64,000 bases of DNA from contig JBBPEB010000006.1 of assembly GCA_039096225.1 (NCBI GenBank), forward strand, positions 1,296,501 to 1,360,500, written 5' to 3'. Shown here in pieces: positions 59,138 to 64,000 of this stretch. The notes beneath the pieces are model-generated. The model saw only the letters and a program-made list of their open reading frames with translations, searched no databases and had not been told where the DNA came from. The DNA is from Blastocystis sp. Blastoise. Taxonomy: Eukaryota > Sar > Bigyra > Opalinata > Blastocystidae. A program made the translations under genes and the position numbers. Position 1 is the first letter of the stretch; each line of letters begins with the position of its first letter.

Positions 59138-59761
59138 TTAAATTTCAATTGGTTCTTGACTATTAATATATGTACATGAATGAGGCCATCCATTTTTATC
59201 ATATAAAATACCATCCCAGAAATACATTTGTTTTGAAGGATCTCTTTTAATCTTGTTAATACTCTTAGCATGAACAACTTCATAAGAATAAACTTTACCT
59301 TTTTCATCATAAAGAAATCCATCTTCCATATGGAATTTCATAATATCAAAATCATCATCTTTAGAATTCGAATGTTCTTTAGAATCTTCAGAACATAAAA
59401 TAGTAGTTCTATCACTTTCTAAAAGATCTTCAGTATTGATAATATCTTGAATATCTTGTTCTTCATTAAGTTGTTGAGTATAAATATCAGCAGCGAATTC
59501 TTCATAATCTTCAAGACCTTTAATAACCGCGTTTATACGTTTTAAAGCTGATCTATAGTTTTCGACTTCGAAAGAAGCAAGACGTTCTTTAGATTTTGCA
59601 ATACCCAATAGATTCTTTTCTCTATTCAATTGAGACTGATGTAAATCAATATCACGAAGAACATTCTTATGAACTTCAACAGCCTTCTTAGAATTCTTTA
59701 GAAGTTCCATACGAACAGTTTGAAGACATTTACGGGAATCAGCAGAAAGATTAAATTGCAT
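59138..59761 (-). CDS. Coiled-coil viral protein with DG-LYD repeats (207 aa)
   Basis: The frame is open further upstream to 59806 but only with a non-ATG codon, so I start at ATG 59761 (MQFNLSADSRKC...). Residues 1-110 are heptad-like helix rich in Lys/Glu/Leu. The C-terminal part has two related units, MEDGFLYDEKGKVYSY and FWDGILYDKNGWPHS, each of the form DG-[FI]-LYD-x-x-G. No family is recognised. A four-triplet heat-shock array lies 112 bp upstream, grouping it with the replication genes. Confidence 0.55.
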   Translation of the reverse strand: MQFNLSADSRKCLQTVRMELLKNSKKAVEVHKNVLRDIDLHQSQLNREKNLLGIAKSKERLASFEVENYRSALKRINAVIKGLEDYEEFAADIYTQQLNEEQDIQDIINTEDLLESDRTTILCSEDSKEHSNSKDDDFDIMKFHMEDGFLYDEKGKVYSYEVVHAKSINKIKRDPSKQMYFWDGILYDKNGWPHSCTYINSQEPIEI

Positions 59762-59872
59762 TATAATCGCGAATATCGTTACAGAGAGAAAATTTGTATT
59801 TATCAAAATGAAATAAATAATACATTTAAATGGAATATTAAATATTCTAGGAGACAGTCTAGAATCTCTATG

Positions 59873-59890
59873 GAATGTTCTAGAAGGTTC
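59873..59890 (-). promoter_or_regulatory. Heat-shock element array 4 (short)
   Basis: GAA-TG-TTC-TA-GAA-GG-TTC: four triplets in phase, plus degenerate half sites at 59845-59865, upstream of the coiled-coil gene. An ATTGG (CCAAT) box follows at 59896. Confidence 0.65.
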
Positions 59891-60159
59891 ATTTGATTGG
59901 CTAATTTTGTCGACTTAGCATTTTTTATTTGTGTTTCAATGACGAGTATAGTTGGCATCTGTAATCTGATTGGATACAAAAATTAGTAAAACACAATTAG
60001 ACGATGACGACGATGTGTCATACGAAATAAGTTATTTTATTGGCTTATTTTCCAGCTGGAAGCAATAGGCTTTTGTTAGCAACTGAAATGAAGAACTGTA
60101 CACTAAAAATAGTATATTTAATATATTGTATAAAAATACTTTTGAAGGTTTAAATAATC
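59891..60159. promoter_or_regulatory. Divergent intergenic region with three CCAAT boxes
   Basis: ATTGG occurs near 59896, 59972 and 60038, with a repeated GACGA tract near 60001. It separates the minus-strand coiled-coil gene from the plus-strand gene at 60160. Confidence 0.45.
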
Positions 60160-60687
60160 ATGGAAATTCCTGATAGTCTTTCTGCCAGTTTATCCCCTTT
60201 CGGTCAAGCCATGATATCCCCCTTGTTGAATCCATTTGAAAATAGTGTTTCTGCAAATCCTATGGCTTTACCCAATGATAATGATTTCTGTTTTAATTCG
60301 CGTGACGAAATCATATTTGAAGATCCACCTCAAGAAATTCATCCAATCAATGATGTTTACGTATCTAAAAATCCAGATAGATATCATTCGGTTAACAATC
60401 AACCAATACAATTTCAAGATCAAGTAAATACAAATCCTGATAAGCAAGCATTATTATTTACAAATGAGGAGTTAACAAATATATCCAGTCAATTCGAATC
60501 TTTATTTCAAACTATGGAAACGGCTGATAATATATTAAATAGTATTTATTGTACTGTTGATCATTTAAAAACAAAGATTGAAAGTCAGAAACAAGATTTG
60601 AAACAGATTCATGATGATTCTAAAGAAATTGTTTCATTATTATCCGAATATTCTATTCCTTCTATGTCTGAAATATTTGATCATTAA
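60160..60687 (+). CDS. Viral protein of unknown function, C-terminal coiled coil (175 aa)
   Basis: The N-terminal 100 residues are Pro/Asn/Ser-rich and probably disordered. Residues about 105-165 form a heptad-like helix (ISSQFESLFQTMETADNIL and following). No family is recognised; a scaffold or regulatory role is possible. It shares a divergent, CCAAT-containing intergenic region with the coiled-coil gene. Start at ATG 60160; own 3'-end motif at 60711. Confidence 0.55.
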   Translation: MEIPDSLSASLSPFGQAMISPLLNPFENSVSANPMALPNDNDFCFNSRDEIIFEDPPQEIHPINDVYVSKNPDRYHSVNNQPIQFQDQVNTNPDKQALLFTNEELTNISSQFESLFQTMETADNILNSIYCTVDHLKTKIESQKQDLKQIHDDSKEIVSLLSEYSIPSMSEIFDH

Positions 60688-60710
60688 TTATTTTTATTTA
60701 ATTAATTATT

Positions 60711-60720
60711 TTGTTTTGTT
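60711..60720 (+). terminator. TTGTTTTGTT 3'-end motif for gene 60160-60687
   Basis: Located 24 bp past the stop. Confidence 0.6.
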
Positions 60721-60754
60721 TATTTTTTTTTTAAATTAATTACACAAAGTTTAA

Positions 60755-60850
60755 ATGGAGAATAGAATAGTTTCAAATAGAATTCTTGAATGGTCTAATG
60801 GATCTATTAAAGAAATATGTAACTACAGTATCATGGTTCGATTCCGTTAA
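60755..60850 (+). CDS. Small ORF of 31 codons
   Basis: ATG (MENRIVSNRILEWSNGSIKE...) to TAA between two viral genes. It contains a tRNA B-box-like sequence at 60835-60845 in its DNA. Too short to judge; it may be leader sequence. Confidence 0.2.
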   Translation: MENRIVSNRILEWSNGSIKEICNYSIMVRFR

Positions 60851-60886
60851 AATGTTTCCATTAGATTATTCAAGTGTTCTTTTTTT

Positions 60887-60934
60887 TTCTAGAACCTTCT
60901 CGAACATTCTAGAACCTTCTCGAACCTTCTGGAA
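60887..60934 (+). promoter_or_regulatory. Heat-shock element array 5
   Basis: Ten TTC/GAA triplets in perfect 5-bp phase, ending 77 bp before the start of the ssDNA-binding candidate at 61011. Confidence 0.85.
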
Positions 60935-61010
60935 AATTGATTCATTTGAAAAGAATATCGTAAAATATTAGTATTAAAATACTTATATTTTTACTAAATA
61001 CTTAACTAAA

Positions 61011-61604
61011 ATGTCTTCAACTGAATTTAAGAAACCTACTATTCTTGATACTTCTAACTTTAATTTACAATGGGATGACACCAAAGAAAATGCTGTTCTT
61101 TTAAATAATAATCATCGTGTATGTATTTCTACTGATGCTACACCATGTTTATTTGGTTATATTGTTACACGTGATAAATGGACTTTAATAACGATTGAAG
61201 ATGATAATCAAGTATTCTTAACTGCTTATAAAGAACTTTATCGTAAATTATGTGAATTATGTCCTGATGGTGATATTGTTAATTTTGTACGTATGGATAA
61301 TGGTAAATATAAGATTACAATTAAAGTACCTATTAATGCATCGAAGAATGTTACTATTGATATTACTGATAAAAGAGATAAGAAGATTAATATCGGTAAA
61401 GATCCTAAGTTAACTTACGAAGAAATACGTGAAAAGTATATTCCACCAAATACGTTATGTAAAGTATTATTTACAATACATGGTATTCATCGTTATAATA
61501 ACAAGTATTATATTGGTTTATATGCACGTTCTATTAAAGTATTCGATAAATCTACGAAGAATACTAACAGCAATGATACTATTATTGATTTAACTAAATT
61601 ATAA
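61011..61604 (+). CDS. Possible ssDNA-binding (OB-fold-like) viral protein (197 aa)
   Basis: A beta-rich protein with alternating hydrophobic/basic strands. The C-terminal stretch PPNTLCKVLFTIHGIHR followed by a Y-Y-I-G-L-Y-A-R strand resembles the last strands of OB-fold ssDNA-binding proteins of DNA viruses. Size fits. The strong heat-shock array directly upstream, shared with the primase-helicase, supports a replication role. The family call is inference. Start at ATG 61011. Confidence 0.5.
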   Translation: MSSTEFKKPTILDTSNFNLQWDDTKENAVLLNNNHRVCISTDATPCLFGYIVTRDKWTLITIEDDNQVFLTAYKELYRKLCELCPDGDIVNFVRMDNGKYKITIKVPINASKNVTIDITDKRDKKINIGKDPKLTYEEIREKYIPPNTLCKVLFTIHGIHRYNNKYYIGLYARSIKVFDKSTKNTNSNDTIIDLTKL

Positions 61605-61639
61605 ATTTTTAATGTTAAATTTATTTTTTATTAATATAT

Positions 61640-61649
61640 TTGTTTTGTT
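61640..61649 (+). terminator. TTGTTTTGTT 3'-end motif for gene 61011-61604
   Basis: Located 36 bp past the stop, followed by TATAAATAATTT as at 53945. Confidence 0.6.
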
Positions 61650-61679
61650 TATAAATAATTTTATAATTGAAATAAAAAA

Positions 61680-63308
61680 ATGCAAAGTTGTATCTTAGGA
61701 ATGCCAAGTCCTGGTACTTTTGGTATGAATTTAATTTCAACTGGAAAAGAATATAGGCGATATAATACACAACCATTACATAAAATGGATCAATATAATC
61801 CAATATTTCATGAAATAGGTCCAAATTCATCTATGCCTGTGTCTACTTTAGAAAGTAAAGAAATACATGATGGTAAAGAAGATGATTATGTAGATCGTTC
61901 TAAAACATTTGGTAAAGATGCTGTTCCACAAGGAAATGGTGCTTTAATTCGTGCTAGAGCAGCAGGTAAAGGTGTAATGAAAGCAGCTGGTCCAGAAGAA
62001 GATAAAATAGATGGTGAAGATCGTCAATATAAAGTATTAAATCCATGTAAACCAAGACGTAAATCTGGTAGAGGAATTATTCCAAATAAATCAGAAATCA
62101 ATAAATTAGAGAATAATCAAGGTTCTGGTATTGGTGATGCAATTAAAAATAAAGTAAAAGATATGTATCAACGAAATGTATTAGATATAAGAGATGCTAT
62201 TGTAGATAAAAAAGCTAATAGAAAAGCTCGTGATGCATTAGCTATTTTAACTCAATATGTTGGTGATGGTCATCATGATCTTGATGATGAATTCAAAAGA
62301 TTCTATGAACATAAAATAAAACGTGGTGGAAAGATTCCTATATCTGTTGCTTCAGCAATTATGAATGCAATTAAAAATAAGAAAATGATTAAGAATCCAA
62401 AATTAAGAAGAATGTTAAGACCCTCTATTATACCAAAATATATAGATTTAGATTCAGCTCAAAGTGGTGATGGTATATTAAGAGTAAAAAGAGGTGGTGG
62501 ATTCTGGAGCGGATTAATGGATTATGCACCAGCTCTATTAGGTGTAGTTGATAAAGGTATGGATTCTTTTGCTAAAGGTAGAAAAGCTTATTATGATACA
62601 CATTTGGCACAACAATCAAGTGAATTAAATGATATGGAATTTGAAATGGAAAAATTAAAACGTCAACAAGCATTAAATGAAATGAAAAAGCAAATAGGTT
62701 CAGGAAATACAATAAATAAAATGTTTGAAGGATATTATGATGTAGCTGATGAAATGCAAGATGCTCTTGATGAAGATGATAGACTACATCCACAACCCGT
62801 TGTTCAACCTCCACCACCTCCACAACAACAAGTTGATCGACCTCCTCAATCTCAACCTCCTCAACCTTATAAACCCATGTCTCGTGATGAACAAAGTTAT
62901 TATTATAAGATTTATGGTTTCCCTCAAAATGATAAAGAAAAAGTCGATAGAAAATGGAAAGAAGATGAAAGGGATAAACGAATAGCTGCAAGAAGAGCTA
63001 AACGTAGAGGTTATGGTGGTCGAGTTAAATTAAGTAAAGCAGAATTCTTAGAACGAATGAGAAGAGGAAAAGAAGCTAAAAAGAAAAGAGGTGGTGATTT
63101 GAATCCATTAGTATCATTTTATACAGATTTTATAATACCTGCAGGAGTGGCACGAAAAAAACGTAAAATCCAAGAGGCTGATTTAAAACAATTACAAATT
63201 ATAAAACAGAAAAGAGATAATAATGAAACATTAAATGCAGGTGACGAATTGTTTTGGAAAAAAAAGAAATATATGTTATCAAAAAACTCAGGGGAGGGGA
63301 TCTGGTAA
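61680..63308 (+). CDS. Large virion precursor with multiple Gly-rich processing-like sites (542 aa)
   Basis: No family is recognised. Candidate cleavage-like motifs are SGRGIIPNK, NQGSGIGDAI, QSGDGILRVK, IGSGNTINK and the C-terminal NSGEGIW, with RGGG runs between. The middle has a hydrophobic segment (GGGFWSGLMDYAPALLGVV), then a long helix, a Pro/Gln-rich linker (PPPPPQQQ) and a basic region. The gene lies 32 bp upstream of the adenain-like protease, which could process it. A core or minor capsid precursor is plausible. Start at ATG 61680. Confidence 0.6.
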   Translation: MQSCILGMPSPGTFGMNLISTGKEYRRYNTQPLHKMDQYNPIFHEIGPNSSMPVSTLESKEIHDGKEDDYVDRSKTFGKDAVPQGNGALIRARAAGKGVMKAAGPEEDKIDGEDRQYKVLNPCKPRRKSGRGIIPNKSEINKLENNQGSGIGDAIKNKVKDMYQRNVLDIRDAIVDKKANRKARDALAILTQYVGDGHHDLDDEFKRFYEHKIKRGGKIPISVASAIMNAIKNKKMIKNPKLRRMLRPSIIPKYIDLDSAQSGDGILRVKRGGGFWSGLMDYAPALLGVVDKGMDSFAKGRKAYYDTHLAQQSSELNDMEFEMEKLKRQQALNEMKKQIGSGNTINKMFEGYYDVADEMQDALDEDDRLHPQPVVQPPPPPQQQVDRPPQSQPPQPYKPMSRDEQSYYYKIYGFPQNDKEKVDRKWKEDERDKRIAARRAKRRGYGGRVKLSKAEFLERMRRGKEAKKKRGGDLNPLVSFYTDFIIPAGVARKKRKIQEADLKQLQIIKQKRDNNETLNAGDELFWKKKKYMLSKNSGEGIW

Positions 63309-63340
63309 AGAGTAAAGATGAAAAACTTATTCAAAATTCA

Positions 63341-63874
63341 ATGAATTGTGATAATCCTATTATATCTGATAAAACTCGTCATGTTACTCCTAGATCCCCT
63401 GATAATTTCAAACAAACTCTATCTCAATATTGTAATATACCAAATTCTTTAATATCTCAATTATATAATTATGCTTATTTAAATAAACCTACCTCTTCTG
63501 TTGCTTGTGATCGTGCTGAAAATGTTATGAAACAATTAAATAAAACGAATTCTCAATCTTATAATTATTATAATAGTTATGATGATTTTGAACAAAATAT
63601 AGATCAAGATCAAACTAAATTTAATATGATCTTTCATGAAAGTCCTAGTGATCCTTATAATGGTCATTTTGAAGCTGTTATTTATAATGGTAATAAAAAT
63701 ATAGAACACTATTCATCATTAGGAAATAAACCTACTTTTTCAAAATCATTTATTCAAAATCATAATATTCAATATAATCCTATTCAACACCAAAAAACTA
63801 CAAGTAATGCAAATGGTTGCTTTTATTATTCTTTACTTTATTTACTTTCTAATGGAAATCTTATGCCTTGTTAA
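63341..63874 (+). CDS. Adenain-like (C5/C48-type) viral cysteine protease (177 aa)
   Basis: The frame is open back to 63254, but the first ATG is 63341, just after the stop of the virion precursor. The catalytic pattern is present: His in NGHFEAVIYN (H109), the HYSSLGNKPT segment at the usual Asp/Glu-Ser-x-Gly site, Gln in IQHQKTTS (Q151) and Cys in NANGCFYYSLL (C160). The acidic residue appears replaced. Adenovirus-type proteases mature virion proteins inside the capsid, and several neighbours carry suitable G-x-G sites. Confidence 0.65.
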   Translation: MNCDNPIISDKTRHVTPRSPDNFKQTLSQYCNIPNSLISQLYNYAYLNKPTSSVACDRAENVMKQLNKTNSQSYNYYNSYDDFEQNIDQDQTKFNMIFHESPSDPYNGHFEAVIYNGNKNIEHYSSLGNKPTFSKSFIQNHNIQYNPIQHQKTTSNANGCFYYSLLYLLSNGNLMPC

Positions 63875-63878
63875 AACA

Positions 63879-63896
63879 TTCTAGAATATTCTAGAA
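63879..63896 (+). promoter_or_regulatory. Heat-shock element array 6 (short)
   Basis: TTC-TA-GAA-TA-TTC-TA-GAA, four triplets in phase, 64 bp before the start of the truncated gene at 63961. Confidence 0.65.
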
Positions 63897-63933
63897 TCTT
63901 TAATTTATTATATTAATATTTTGTATAATTAAT

Positions 63934-63943
63934 TTGTTTTGTT
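63934..63943 (+). terminator. TTGTTTTGTT 3'-end motif for gene 63341-63874
   Basis: Located 60 bp past the protease stop. It lies downstream of the short heat-shock array, so here 3'-end and promoter elements interleave. Confidence 0.55.
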
Positions 63944-63960
63944 TATTATTTAATACTATA

Positions 63961-64000
63961 ATGACAAAGAAACGATTTGGCAATTACTACTTAGATCGTA
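63961..64000 (+). CDS. Start of a further viral gene, cut by window end
   Basis: ATG followed by 13 codons (MTKKRFGNYYLDR) still open at the window end. A heat-shock array and the conserved viral motif lie just upstream, so a genuine gene is likely. Product unknown. Confidence 0.45.
   Translation, partial: MTKKRFGNYYLDR

Larger units (their letters stand above)
38695..64000. mobile_element. Integrated polinton-like/adintovirus-like DNA virus (provirus), right end outside window
   Basis: Intronless, closely spaced genes on both strands include the hallmark set of small eukaryotic double-jelly-roll viruses: packaging ATPase, major-capsid-like proteins, penton-like protein, adenain-like protease, primase-helicase and a tyrosine recombinase. 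The left boundary is placed where homology between units A and B stops. No family-B DNA polymerase or retroviral-type integrase is seen in the visible 25 kb. A host-type repeat (about 41.44-43.7 kb) interrupts the left part. The core frames are open. Confidence 0.8.

Noticed and set aside
59138-59806. Longer N-terminus of the coiled-coil gene from 59806
   Set aside because: It begins with TTG; the ATG at 59761 gives a complete protein.
60755-60860. A functional tRNA gene
   Set aside because: Only the T loop and part of the D loop match; acceptor and anticodon stems do not form.
53935-61649. TTGTTTTGTT as a general viral promoter
   Set aside because: It is absent from the divergent promoter at 50876-50969 and present in convergent gaps, though at 53935 and 61640 it may also contribute to the next promoter.
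63254-63874. Protease start at 63254 overlapping the upstream gene
   Set aside because: The first codon there is TTG; the first ATG at 63341 avoids the overlap and keeps all catalytic residues.

Overview
The window is eukaryotic, very AT-rich nuclear DNA with one dense virus-derived block at its right end. The eukaryotic part has short AT-rich GT-AG introns that usually end in TATATAG, long (AT)n and (AAT)n arrays, Asn/Ser-rich proteins, TTAGGG telomere-type repeats and a Mutator-like (MULE) transposon. This combination would suit an AT-rich fungus (for example a gut-fungus-like genome) or an AT-rich protist. I cannot place it more precisely.

Layout. 1-1796: eight exons of a minus-strand gene whose 5' end runs into interstitial TTAGGG repeats. 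1797-4225: a subtelomere-like unit (unit A). 4.2-7.7 kb: AT-rich DNA with two tRNA-like elements. 7.7-12.9 kb: decayed plus-strand coding patches. 13.0-15.6 kb: a nine-exon minus-strand gene whose C-terminus resembles an inactivated Ulp1-type protease. 15.87-17.12 kb plus 37.50-38.69 kb: a second copy of the unit (unit B), split by a 20.4-kb MULE (17124-37488) with matching ends, a perfect 9-bp target duplication and an intact six-exon transposase. Unit A acts as the paralogous empty site. The MULE interior is mostly low-complexity DNA: a 6-kb purine-rich tract, a 1.7-kb pyrimidine-rich tract and two tRNA-like elements.

38.69-64.0 kb is an integrated DNA virus of polinton-like/adintovirus-like type, cut by the window end. 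Its genes are intronless and tightly packed: a packaging ATPase, two paralogous major-capsid-like proteins, a penton-like protein, a large protein with repeated penton-like modules, a tyrosine recombinase, an AEP primase fused to an SF3 helicase, a possible ssDNA-binding protein, an adenain-like protease, and several virion-precursor-like proteins. About 2.3 kb of host-type repeat DNA (a tRNA-like element and a ~244-bp satellite) lies inside it.

The strongest novel signals are regulatory. (1) Phased heat-shock elements (alternating TTC/GAA at 5-bp steps) lie upstream of the primase-helicase, the ssDNA-binding candidate and three other non-capsid genes, but not upstream of the capsid genes. 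This suggests an endogenous virus whose early genes are wired to host heat-shock factor. (2) A conserved TTGTTTTGTT motif follows the stop codon of nearly every viral gene, including at convergent gene ends, and is absent from the divergent promoter, so it is probably a viral transcription-end signal. (3) A family of five tRNA-like cloverleafs has an invariant T-arm and compensatory changes in the other stems, and occurs in host DNA, inside the MULE and inside the provirus.
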